DNA from: Synanceia verrucosa
Lineage: Eukaryota; Chordata; Actinopteri; Perciformes; Synanceiidae
Reading direction: 5' to 3'
NCBI GenBank assembly: GCA_029721515.1
Contig: CM056566.1
Span: 19,768,353 to 19,832,352, forward strand
DNA: 64,000 nucleotides
Position numbers and translations under genes: made by a program. This document shows, in pieces, positions 23,415 through 34,742 of the stretch; within the stretch, counting starts at the first letter, position 1, and the number at the start of each line of letters is the position of its first letter. The notes under the pieces are model-generated. The model was not told the DNA's origin, searched no databases, and saw only the letters and a program-made list of their open reading frames with translations.

Positions 23415-26400
23415 TCATGTGAGCTCTGAGATGCTGATGTTGACGAAGAGGGAGGAGGGAGGAATAGCTGTTCCATCTTTGGAGAGCAGATGTATGTGAC
23501 GGTATCCTGGAATCAGAAAGAGATATCAAACTTGAGTTCTCCTGCACCTGGTATTTTATGCAACATCAAATACTAGTGAGCTGCAACTGTGCTTTGTGTT
23601 TTCTACTAACCTGCTTGGATGCACATAAACGGAAGCGTGAACTGTCCTATGAAGTCGTTCCTGGACGCCTTATCGTAGTCCTCCACCTCGAAGCGAACCA
23701 GGGCCAGCTCAGGAGTGTGGATGACAAAATTCAAAGTCTCATTCCACACTGGGTTAAAGCCTGCAGGCAGCAGAGGACATTTTTATATAGGCATCATCTA
23801 AATTCATTTTCATACCATTGATTATGTAATAATGAAAAAGAATATACATTTTATGTGCATATTGTATTACTGCACATTTTGCACTTTCTATATAGACTGT
23901 AAATAGTGTATTATGTTATATATTATATATAACTGTTTATGTACTCTGTATATACTGTAAATATTTATATATCATCCCATAACCTATACTTCAGCATATG
24001 TATGTTCTATCATATGCATATTTTATACACATATATGTCTACATATATACAGTATACATCCATCCATCCATCCATTTTCTACCACTTATCCTCATAGGGT
24101 CGCAGGGGGACTGGAGCCTATCCCAGCTGTCTTAGGGTGAAAGGCAGGGTACACCCTGGACAAATTGCCACCTCATCACAGGGCACATAGAGACAGACAA
24201 CCACTCACACTCACATTCACACCTATGGTCAATTTAAATTAGCCAATTAACCTAATCCCCATGCATATTTTTGGATGGTGGGAGGAAGCCGGAGTACCTG
24301 GAGAGAACCCACGCAGACACAGGGAGAACATGCAAACTCCACACAGAAAGGCCCCGGGCCCGGGATTCAAACCCGGTACCTTCTTGCTGTGAGGCGACAG
24401 TGCTAACCACTACACCACCGTGCCGCCCTACAGTATACATATATCATTTATTTATTACTGCTTTTTTGCACTTCTGGTTGGATGCAATCTGCATTTTCGT
24501 TACCTCGGATTTGTGTAATGACAATACAGTTTAATCTGTATGAAAAAATGTACCATTGTTATTGATGTGACTGGTCTCCTCCTTGGCCTGGTCCTGTGGC
24601 ACCCCATAGATCTCCACTCTGACCAGGGGATCGACAATAGAGCCCTCCTTCTGATTCACCTTTGGTAGTTGCTGCCCACTGATCACCTGATTAACACACA
24701 AATACTGTATATTTTATATATGAGATTAGATACACAGCTAATTCACCTTCCTCGTATGATGTACACGCTACACTACTGCCCATTGCAATCACAAGTCAAC
24801 TGGGCGGTCATGCTCTTTTCAACCTGTATGGATAAGCGGAGTGGTTTGTAGCCTTGGCGCTCTTCTGGTTTCTCTGGAATGAACTGAGTGTTGCCGTCTC
24901 TCATGAATGCAGGCTTGAGGACGTATCCGCAGCAGCCATTCTGCCTGAACAGACCATCGTTCAGATCCATCTCCAGACCAGCCGTCTGGAAGTTCAGAGC
25001 CACTTTGGGAAAGAAGGAGAAAATAAATAATGAAATTAACTTCATTTATATGGGGGAGGAGGTGTTGCTGTATCACATTTCCCAGAGTCTTCTGTCTAGA
25101 TGTTAAAGTCTTTTATCAAGAGCAGACAGCGTCTGGTTGAGCCCTCACAGGAAGCATCTGTCCTTTAAACTCCTCCAGCTGCTGGGTGTCTGTGTCTGAC
25201 CTGTGACCTCCTCCATGATGACAGAGGACAGAACTAAGTACATTTGTAAGTACTGTACTTATCAAACTTTATTTGTATGGCACTTTTCATACATTACGCA
25301 GTTCAAAGTGCCTCACAGAGGCTAAAAACAACAATGGAAAAATAGAAGAAAAAAACACTCCCAACCCCGAATACATTTTCACACACACACACACACACAC
25401 AAGTAAAACTAGTTCAACCTTTACCAGCTGCAACAGTAAACTGATAACATCTCAATATTGTAATATAGGATAAATTATTCCGAAATGGACCACTCTGCAC
25501 GAGTAATTTTACTTTTACTATTTGAAGTATATTTTGCAGAAATTTTATAATATTTTATATTTATGTAAAATTAATTGCAGAACTTGCAGCGCTGACTAAA
25601 CATGAATCAAGATTCTGTTAGTGTCATGAATATTTCTCAGCTGATTTAGAGATTTTCAGGCATTGGTTGGTTGCTTTCCCCCAACAAAAATTTGTAATCT
25701 TTTTTCACAGATTATCTGTCTTATGTTTTACTACCAGGACGAAGTGATTGTAAAAATAACCTTTCGTCATATTTTCTCAAAGTTACCGATTGCAGCTTTA
25801 AGATTTGAAAACAGGAAACATCAGTAGTTTTAGATTTTAAATTTGTTTTAATCAGCCGAAGACGACCTTCACCCTCACCTATCTGACAGCCCACATTCCA
25901 CATGTCCTGTGGGTTGTAGTTGGAGGATTCTGTCCTGAGGCCACTGGGGTAGATCCTGCTCAGCTGCCGTGTGTTGTACTGAACAAAATCAGTCCCTGAA
26001 GAGAGCATAATGTGTTTATGAATATATACTTTAATACATTATGGTCATAAAACAGGCCTATTTTTATCTGCGGAATATGATACTTTATTGAACTTAGCAC
26101 TTTTAAGATTTAATGTTTGATGTTACCTGCGTCTTTTGCAAGCCTCTTGGCCTTGGACTCAGAGAATGAGGACATCTCATAGCATTTGGCGTGGGAGCGA
26201 GCATGCTCAAAGCCATGGAAGTGCACACTCTTGCAGTAGACCACCAGGTCTGACAGCTCTCTGGACAGTTTGGACTTGGATTTCTACAAAAGGAGAGGAT
26301 AAAACACAACATCACTTAACAATGAAATCATGTTTCCAATAACATCTAGGGTGAGCACTGAGCAGTGACCATGGCTCAAAGGTCACCCTGTAAGCCAGAG

Positions 26401-29400
26401 GCCAGTGATTAAATAATAATCTCCCGCCTACTTGTTTACTACTAAAATCAAATAACTTATTAGCGTGAAAACAGTTGGAAATTAAATAATAATTACCTGG
26501 TAATTAGTTAATTATTAAAGAAAAAAATCAACAAAATAATATGACAGCACATAAACAAACTATTAATAAACTTATAAGTAATTTGTCCTAAATGCATTGC
26601 TTGCTTGCTACTCACCTCTAAAATGAACACCCCTTGAGGACTGCTTTCAAAATAATGTGTCTTGGGTTGACTTGACCCAGTAAAATATGAAATATAGGGT
26701 TAGATATTTTCAATATATGTAGATTTCCCACAACTAATGAGACATTGGATGTTGTTTTCTTTTAAATATCCCCCTTTCCTGTTTCTTTTCACTATCTCCC
26801 TTCTTTAACTCCAGTCTCGCCTCACCGTCTCTCATGTCTCGACCCAGTTTCCTGTCTCTCTCTGCAATCAGCTCCATTCACTCCTGTCTTGATTTACTAT
26901 CACTATTGATATTCCATGTCTCTGTGTTATTCACTTCCACTATCTGTGAGGAACATGTGTTTGCTTAAGAAGCATGCGAAAGGGAAATAAGCGTAGATAA
27001 AAGGGATCTTGGATGTGAAAGGAAAATAATAAAGTCAAGTTCACGTACCTTTCCAGTGGGGTTCAAACTCTCAGCAGGTGGATCATCTGCACACAGGTTC
27101 TCAGCATCATCGTTGGCCGTCTCTTCTTCATCACTGACTTCATCTGTCAGGGTTTCATCCAGACAGTCTCCTGCGCCGCCAATCTTCTTTGCTTTCAGCA
27201 AAATTTTCCGCTTCAGGTCCTGTAATGAAACCAACAGGCACAGACTGGTGAGAGCAGTTTGTCTGCACGCTTCACGAAATTTTCAGACTTGGTCAGAAGT
27301 GGCCTAACTTAAAACTGATTAATTTTTAGTGGTGATCGGATCCAATTCAAGGTCATCAAGGTCAAATGAAAGGTCACTCCATAGTTGTGTATGGGAGATC
27401 GTCACCTAATTTGGTAAATAAACTAATATAGGAATCCAGAAGTCACAGATTCAGTTTAATCAAGATCAGTAAAAGGTCAAGGTCACCAAGGTCAAATATG
27501 TGTTTTTAACCATAACTTCATGTAGGAAGGAGCTAGAGCAATAAAACTGGTCTAAAAATATCCAGAAAATAATTATCAATTTATAATCATGACATTCTTA
27601 TAGTCAAATATTAATATTTTCTGTGATAATCATGAAAAACTGTGCATAGAGGACAAAGTCGTGGCTCCGAAATCAGTCAAATATTGAACTTTTGGTGAAA
27701 AGCACATTTCCAACAATCTGTGGTTACTACCAGATAGAGGGTACGTCATTTAGCTTATAACCCAAAATGATCTTAGAAGGCCAAAGGTCAAGGTCACAAT
27801 GACCCTATAAACAAATATATTTAATCCTGCAATATATCAGTATCTGCGGAGAGGATTTTCCTCAATTTTTTTGTAAGTAGCCATTTGTGACCCTTTAGGA
27901 ATGACAGAAAAAAAATCACCAGCGAACACGATAGTGACGTCATGAAAAAAATGACATCATGTCACTCATATAAATGTAGTTATAAATGTGGGTTTCAAGT
28001 TGCATCAAAATCAACACATTCACTCTTAGGCGTTTGGGGCTTGCAGGAGTATACACTCTCTCAGAATGCTTGCCTTCTAATTTGCAATGTTTTTCTCTTC
28101 ATTTCTAAATACAAATGAGCAGATTTTAGAACTTAATTACATCAAGGAATTCATTAACATTAGTTGAATGTGCTGAAAATGTGCTCAAATGTCACAGTTA
28201 TGACCTCTTGTTGTCTTCAGCACCCAGACTACTCTTGAAGGCGGTCCATCTTCCTGCACTTTGCTGTCTCCTAACTAAATGCAGCAATGCACCACGATTT
28301 CATTGCCAAAATCCTCCATGGACTATCCCGTAGCATGTGTCTGCCATTACTTCAGGTTAGCATTGATTCTCCTAAGTGCTCTAATGGAAAAGAGTTTGTA
28401 AGTTCATGTTTATGCTTTCAGCAACAGTGGAAGATAGATAGTTTGGCTAACGCAAACCATTAATGTTTAAATTCTTAATGATACTCCCCGATCAGGCATC
28501 ATTCCTAAAACTAATCACTGACAAAATGTTTACTGAAGCTTCATATCAGACTTTAAAATGTTTAGTCAACACAGTTCCTCATATTAATAGACCTACATGG
28601 TTAAATATAACTGTATAAAAAATCAAAAACATAGTTATGTAGATAGGTTTACAATATGCAAACAGCCATGCTGTTTTAAGATGAAACAAGGCAACCTCTG
28701 TGTGGCTGTATTTAGGCACAATACAATGTTAACAGGATGTTCAGCACTTATAATGTTGACCATGTTCACCATCTTAGTGTGCTAACATCTGCTATTAGCA
28801 CGAAACAATGTGCAGTTGATGAGAATGTCGTAGATTTTTCAGACATTTGGTCATAAACCGAAGTGTTGGATCAATTATATGGAAAGTCAAGGAATCTCCA
28901 AAGTTACATTATGCTTCATTCTCTGGGGACCATGAATATCTGCAATAAATTTCATGCAAATCCATTCAATAATGATCCAAACATTTCATCCATCCATTAT
29001 CTACCTCTTATCCTCATAGGGTCACAGGGGGGCAGGAGCCTATCCCAGCTGTCTTAGGGTGGAAGGCAGGGTACACCCTGGACAAGTCTCCAGTTCATCA
29101 CAGGACACATAGAGACAGACAACCACTCACACTCATATTCACACCTACAGTCAATTTAAATTAGCCAATTAACCTAATCCCCATGCATGTTTTTGGATGG
29201 TGGGAGGAAGCCGGAGTACCCAGAGAGAACCCACGCAGACACAGGGAGAACATGCAAACTCCCGGGCCGGGAATCGAACCCAGTACCTTCTTGCTGTGAG
29301 GCGACAGTGCTAATCACTACACCACCGTGCTGCCCCCAAACATTTCATTTCAATCAAAATCATAAATCATAATGTCAGTATGATTCATCCTCTGGGGATG

Positions 29401-32400
29401 ATGACTCTCTCTATATCATTCTGTGGCAACCCATCCAACAGGTGTTGAGATATTTCAGTATGGACCAACATTTGGACGTTTCTGTTTCATGATTTGTTGA
29501 AAGGAAAGATGAATCCCAGGGTTCCTCGACCTCTGATCTGCACATTTGACCAAAAAAAAAAAACAAACAAACAGAATCCAACCTGTGGAGAAGGAAGCTG
29601 TTGAGGGACCTGTCCGTCCAGCAAGCTGGTCAGTAGCGTGTCACCCAAGATTTGGCTAAGGTGTTGGGCCATGAGGGTCTGCTGCTCCGCACCGCAGTGA
29701 TTCTCAAGAGACAGGATGACTGGGAAGTCGGAAACCTGTAAAACATGAGAGAGAAGACATAAGAGTGGCTTTGAAATCTGCTTTCTGTTCTTATGTTGGA
29801 ATCACATCAGGCCCTGCAAACTCTGTGGTAAAAGTAGTGTACTGAGTTTTCCATTAAGTTCCCACAGCGTTCCTTCAGTTTCTTCATCATATGACCTTAA
29901 GTGCAGTAGGAAATTTTGAGTAGGATAAAATAGGGAAACATAGCCTGGGCCCGCCCGTACTTCCTGTGACGCTTCACAAAATTTCGCGACCAAGTCAGTC
30001 TGGCCAAGCTGCCGTTTTCTTTGATTTCAGATTCACTTAGAAATGGGGACCAATGAAAATCTAGCATTTCAAACAGCTCGATTAAGACGTGTTTGAGGCA
30101 ATGACGCACTAGTTCTTTGGATCAAGCAGCGTACGTCAGAGGAAAAAGTGGTCTGATTGGTTGAAGCTTTGTCCAGTAGCACACAGAGATATCTGATAGA
30201 CGCGAGTTAAGCCCGCCATCTGAGAATTCGGTTTACAAGGCAGCTTGGCCAGACTACACTCGCAGAGCAAGTAGTCGCGATATCCAGGCTAAAGGAAGTG
30301 AGAAGTTCCTGGTTTTATAGGAACTAGTTCGTCTGAAATAGTGTTGGTGCTGCTCACCTTGAAGGCGTATTCCTTCAGTGTCGAAATGACGTCTTTAAAA
30401 AGAATCTTGGAAGTCAAAGTGTGACCATGATACACGACGGGTTCCCCATCACTGCCGTCCCAGCAGTCCACCTCTACACAACGGCAGCCTCTCTTCAGGG
30501 CCCTACAGTATATATACACACACACACACACACATATTGTTATTTCAGGGAAAAATGTGTGTTGCATTTCAATCTATAATTGAATCTTCTTGTGATTGTC
30601 TTTGGCTCAATCAAAACAAGCGCCAAGAATAAAAACTGTGTTGCATGCCGGATGTACGCCTCCAGGCTGCTCTGGCCTCTCAGCTGGTCCTCCAGGAGGT
30701 AGGTGTTGTGTGAGGAGGAGATGAAGTAGTGGCTAAGAGGCTGGCTCATGTCCTGGTGAAGATCCCGATGCTCAGGTTTAAATATGGAGCCCTCCTGTGA
30801 GCACAGGTAGATCTGGAAGCCATCTAACGACATGGCGCCTTGCTTTTTGGCTGCATCGAGAGTATGACACACATGATGGATTTCCATGAATTTAAAGTAA
30901 AGGCTAATGACTTCAGTACTGGGCACAGATAAATGGTAATATGGCTTTGCTAAGTTCCTGTACTTTTAATGAATATAGGTAGACTGAAAAGAAAAACATA
31001 GCTGGTGAGTAGATTGATCTGTTATTTGTTACAGATATTAAAGTTTTCATCTCTACAGTAGATGGGTTTGGTACTTATTCTGATGTGTAAAGTAAAAAAA
31101 AATCTGCAAAGACAAGTGCTACTGTTGCCCGAAAAACACTGAGCAAATATTAAATAATCATGTACTATAAATATTTCACATTGTGCACCTATTATGGCAT
31201 GAGTCATGTGACACTCACAGGAATCATGTGTGTACTGTACATACATGAAGATGAGCTGCTGTCAGTCACGGTCATATTTACCGTATTCAGATGGTTCGTA
31301 GCGGTCAATGAGCTCCTGAGCATGCTGGGAAGTCCGCTCTCCCTCCTGCTGCTCTACGCTCAGGAAGTTCTCCAGCTCCTCCAGCATTAATTTCTCTCCA
31401 TCTCCAGAGTAGTCCTGGAACACCTTCCACACTTCATCCCTCTGAGTCAGCAGCTTGTAGAAATGGACAAACTGCTCAATTTCCAAAGAGTCATTTTCCG
31501 ATTTGTCAGCCATCTGTGAAAATAAAAGAAGAGATTTAGTTTGGTTGAGTATTTGTTGCACTATTTAACAGATGGGGGCCAGTTGTTCAAAGGTAATCCG
31601 ATCAGATCGGATTCAATCAAATCTTGAAAATCGAAAAGGAAAGAAGGATTCTGAAATCTGATTAGATCACAGAATCCAATCCTAGTTTGAATCTGGATCA
31701 AACCTTCAGTTTGTGTTGTTCAGAACATTTCAGTGGGATAACTTTGATCCAAAAATACAGGATTATCCTGATCGGGGTAGAATTTCAGGGTGGATTTCAG
31801 GAAGGAAATGTAGTAAAACTGTAAAATTGGCCAAATAATGCATTTGTATCATTTAGTCTATATACTTTTATTTACATTTTGTACTTGATTTGTTTAACCG
31901 TTACAGTGATAAAGTAAATAAAGTAGACACAGGCTACCAAATAAGCCTTTCAGTATAGTAAAGTCAAAATAAAATGATCTTGTGAAAACAATGAAACTGT
32001 GAAACAATCCCCCAGATTTCAGATTTGAAAAACAAACAAAAATAATATACAGATTTTTTTCTGTCATCACTGTGTATTAATTTCAAAGAAACAGTCATCA
32101 CAGATCATCACTCTTCTACCTGTTCTTCACATAGCTGCAGCCCACGTTGTGATATGTTGTCCCATTTAGAGCACTGGCAATGAAAACAGTCTATCTGGAT
32201 CAGAGTGATCCAATCCAGTGTTGATTTTAAAAGCTGGCTTAAAAGTAAGACGGATTACCTGATCCTGGATAGCAAAAAATGGGATTACCAAATCTGGATC
32301 ATTTTTATCCAGACTAAATGCTTTGAACAACTGGCCCATGGTGTCTGAGTTTAGTGGTAATAAAAAACGCTGAGTTGAGCAAAATTCGACACAAAAGGAG

Positions 32401-34742
32401 CATATGAAGAGCTCTGAACTGTGACTTTTTTAAGGATTTCCACCAAAAAGCAACAAGAATCAACAGAAGTTCCAAAGCTCACCGTGAAGAGATGAAAAGC
32501 ATGTTCCTCGTTCATGTCTACGTTCATCATCTTCAGCAGTTTGCGCACCTCTTTGAAATTCATCTTCCCGTCTTTGTTTTTGTCAGCTTTCTGAAACCAG
32601 TCCCAGACCCACCTGAGAAGATGCTGAGGGAAATGCTAGTTCACAGGTGTTGTGGAATAACAAGAAACATTAAAATTACTTCATTCAAGTGTTTGGGGAA
32701 CAATGGTTTAACCTGTTTGTTGTTGTTGGTTGACACCAGACACAGTAAAAGGATACTGGTCCAGCCTCTCCTTCTCATCCATCATCTGAGCCTTGTGAAT
32801 CAGCTTGCGCACTCCCTGGATCCAGGCCTTGGCTTCCTCTGGTGAGTCTGCTACAAGGTCCAGGTTGCCTTGACGACCGTGAAACACTAAGGTGAAGCAG
32901 AGGTCAGCGGGGAACTCCTCAGCGATGCTCAGCAGGACCTCTGACTGGTGGCCTTCACGCACAGCCTCCACCTCTGTAAGGGAGACTGAGGCACGATCGG
33001 TTAAAGTTGATTAAAGTGTTTGGACACTTACTCTATGTACTGTGAGATTATTATACTTGATATTGTACTTAAATCATTTTGCAATTAATCCATTTTTACG
33101 AACATTCAATATGGAGTGAATTTGGGGCTTCTGGGTGAATGGCTGAATTTGGGCCCCAAAGAAACCAGTCCCATGTCTGCGTGGTAAATATGTAGCTTAG
33201 CTTAGCATAATGATTGGAAACAGAACAACTAGCCTGGCTCTGTAAGAAAATTGCTTAATCTTTTTTCTTTGGGGATTCACGGCTAGACGAGTAATATTGG
33301 TTTTTATCTTCTCTGTTATCCTTTCTTTATTGTTTATTTTTATATTTTTTTAATCTTTTGTTCTTTGTCTTTAAATATTGTATTTATTCCATTACTGTTT
33401 TATTTTGTAGTTTTGTTTTTTATTTACCACTCCTTTCAAACGTAGGTTGCTCATTTTATGTGCATGGATGGACTGGCTTTTATTTATTTATTTATTATAT
33501 TTTATTGTTTTTTTTTTTTACTGTTATCTTTATTATAGTTATTTATTTATTCATTGTGGTTTTTTGTGCTTGTTTTAATGTACAGCACTTTGGAAACCTT
33601 GTGTTTATTGTTTATTGTGCTTTATAGTTGCTATATGCTATAAAGTTGGATTGAACTTAAGTCTTTGTATTGTATTGTACCCTGTGAGCACTTTTTTTTT
33701 TTAGAAATAAGCTTTCACTTGACTTGAAGGTTGCTAATTAGCACACTACAATAACAACTCTGATGCTTGCCTTGGCAAAATTCAAGATTCAAGAAGTTTA
33801 TTTGGGATAATGAGGAGGCGGCCATCGAGGCTCCCTTCACACCATCAGCACGCTCTTCTCCACTGACCTGTGTGCAGCACTGAGCAGGGTTAATGGATAC
33901 AAAGCCGCTGACCCTGATGTCATTGTACTCAGAGTACTTCCTGACTGAAGCTCTTCGGCATGTAACTGTCCCGAGCATCTGCCCTCCCTCCTGCCTATCA
34001 ACCACACACTGAACCCCCCACTTCACCTACTGGGCAGCTGTTTGCTAACACTTAACAGACTCCAGAGTGGTATTGATCTCCATGTATCTATCAGGTTAGA
34101 ATTCTGATGTTGGCCTCCAGCGTGCAGCCAGAAAGGATATGGTGTTTATGGTCAAGGCTTCATGGGTTAACAACACCACATTTTCATAGAACTCGAATCT
34201 CTTATACAATTTAATATGGTTTATCCAACAGTTAATATGTTGATGCATTCATGCACGCAAACATGCACACATTTTGGTACTCACAAGTAGAGTGGCCTCT
34301 CCCTGCCCATCTGGACTTGTACCAGATCGTCAGGCCGTCCTCCAGGAGGCGGAAATGTCGCTGCTTCTTCCACGATCGTGACTTGACTTTCCTCAGAGTC
34401 GACCCTGCCATCATCACCTTGAAGTCTGGGTCATCTTGAATGCCTGCGGTCATGTAAAAAGTCAAAGGTCATGATCATGTCACACCTCAGATATGACACC
34501 ATCAGAACGGGCAATGATTCCTCTGTTACTAAATTAAATAGGAAATAATATCCAGAGCATTATTATAGCAGCAAAATACTATTTGTAGCGGACAGTTAAA
34601 GAAAGGAGTAATGTGTATCACTCTCCCTCTGTGTGTGTTGTGTGTCTGAGCGTCTCCATGCTTTGTTGACATTTGTTGACATATCCAGTTTCTCCATCCT
34701 CAGAGTGAAGAACATTTACTCACGTGAACCTTCAGGATCCAT
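23415..34742 (-). CDS. plcd4: Phosphoinositide phospholipase C delta 4
   Basis: Fifteen coding exons: 34724-34742, 34285-34443, 32757-32985, 32483-32612, 31282-31513, 30649-30850, 30358-30502, 29583-29735, 27049-27219, 26127-26283, 25879-25995, 24824-25002, 24554-24686, 23611-23760, 23415-23506. The total is 755 aa (human 762). The first coding exon is only 19 nt and has a strong start context. Domains: PH (about 20-130); EF hands (138-260), including DKNKDGKMNFKE; X (290-435); acidic linker (436-490); Y (490-600); C2 (605-740). Catalytic positions match PLC-delta: H304 in SSSHNTYL, E334 and D336 in CVEVDCWDG, and H351 in VYHGHTLT. It hydrolyses PtdIns(4,5)P2 to IP3 and diacylglycerol, dependent on calcium. 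The intron between 30649 and 30502 has a GC donor. Position between ZNF142 and CNOT9 supports PLCD4 over other delta forms. Confidence 0.94.
23850..24545 (+). repeat. LINE-type 3' tail split by a nested SINE
   Basis: The left part (about 23850-24059) is AT-rich with CTGTATATACTGTAAATA. The right part (24441-24545) reads TTTGCACTTCTGGTTGGATGC through ACAATACAGTTTAATCTG, like the 3' tail of common fish L2-type LINEs. The two parts are separated by the SINE at 24060-24428. It lies in the PLCD4 intron between 24554 and 23760. Confidence 0.55.
24060..24428 (-). mobile_element. tRNA-derived SINE with ATCC tail, copy 1
   Basis: Flanked exactly by the 12-bp duplication TACAGTATACAT (24048-24059 and 24429-24440). 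Read on the minus strand, the head has GGTGTAGTGGTTAGCACTGT (box A) and GGGTTTGAATCCCGG (box B), followed by the conserved fish body. It ends in a GGAT repeat tail, seen here as CCATCCATCCATCC. It is nested in an older LINE-type tail. Two relatives lie at 28990-29335 and 38624-38811, all with their heads to the right. Confidence 0.88.
25380..25401. repeat. (CA)n microsatellite
   Basis: A run of about 11 CA units in a PLCD4 intron. A shorter (CA)n lies at about 30516-30532, just beyond the acceptor of the exon at 30358-30502. Confidence 0.9.
27310..27930. repeat. Dispersed repeat dense in AGGTCA half-sites
   Basis: Phrases such as AAGGTCAAGGTCACCAAGGTC (27474-27496) and AAAGGTCAAGGTCACAATGACC (27781-27803) recur at spacings typical of a common teleost repeat. 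Its consensus alternates AAGGTCA with TGACC. This copy is diverged and lies in a PLCD4 intron. Confidence 0.5.
28990..29335 (-). mobile_element. tRNA-derived SINE with ATCC tail, copy 2
   Basis: Flanked by the exact 13-bp duplication CCAAACATTTCAT (28977-28989 and 29336-29348). The head, on the minus strand, carries GGTGTAGTGATTAGCACTGT and a GGGTTCGATTCCCGG B box. It is the same family as 24060-24428 with a short internal deletion near the head. It lies in a PLCD4 intron. Confidence 0.88.
29941..30291. mobile_element. MITE with about 55-bp terminal inverted repeats
   Basis: Both ends begin TAGCCTGG and both contain the same 17-bp block AGTCTGGCCAAGCTGCC (29997-30013, and inverted at 30239-30255). 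The ends are bordered by TA. It has no coding capacity. Part of the left arm (ACGCTTCACGAAATTTTC, then GTCAGAAGTGGCC) recurs in diverged form at about 27265-27303. It lies in a PLCD4 intron. Confidence 0.65.
30649..30650 (-). other. plcd4: GC splice donor of PLCD4 (exon 30649-30850)
   Basis: The exon must end at TACATCCG, because the next exon begins G GCC CTG AAG and together they encode YIRALKRG, an invariant part of the PLC X domain. The bases after the exon are GCATGC, so the intron starts with GC, not GT. The acceptor, TACTGTAG, is normal. No nearby GT restores the conserved frame. Confidence 0.8.
31576..32337. mobile_element. MITE with perfect 17-bp terminal inverted repeats
   Basis: The left end GGGCCAGTTGTTCAAAG is an exact inverted copy of the right end CTTTGAACAACTGGCCC. 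ATGG lies on both outer sides (31572-31575 and 32338-32341), a likely 4-bp target duplication. The 760-bp interior has recurrent GGATT/AATCC segments and no open frame. It lies in a PLCD4 intron. The superfamily is not assigned. Confidence 0.75.
33540..33665 (+). repeat. LINE 3' tail-like fragment
   Basis: TGTACAGCACTTTGGAAACC followed by TGCTATATGCTATAAAGTTGG resembles the 3' ends of fish non-LTR retrotransposons. It is AT-rich and lies in the PLCD4 intron between 34285 and 32985. Confidence 0.45.
33790..34060 (+). pseudogene. Non-LTR reverse transcriptase relic
   Basis: On the plus strand near 33886-33945 a frame reads VNGYKAADPDVIVLRVL before a stop. This recalls the KAAGPDG segment that opens the reverse-transcriptase domain of L2/Rex-type LINEs. 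Stops and decay follow within about 30 codons. It is a short dead fragment inside a PLCD4 intron. Confidence 0.45.

Noticed and set aside
24252..24440. tRNA genes or small proteins in the SINE heads (also at 28990-29335 and 38624-38811)
   Set aside because: The A and B boxes belong to SINEs flanked by target duplications; no complete cloverleaf was seen.
30540..30648. Extension of the PLCD4 exon 30649-30850 through the GC donor
   Set aside because: The read-through sequence (HATQFLFL) does not match the conserved YIRALKRG and would lose the X-domain core.
33790..34060. Live reverse transcriptase
   Set aside because: Only a short LINE-like segment is readable before stops; it is a dead fragment.
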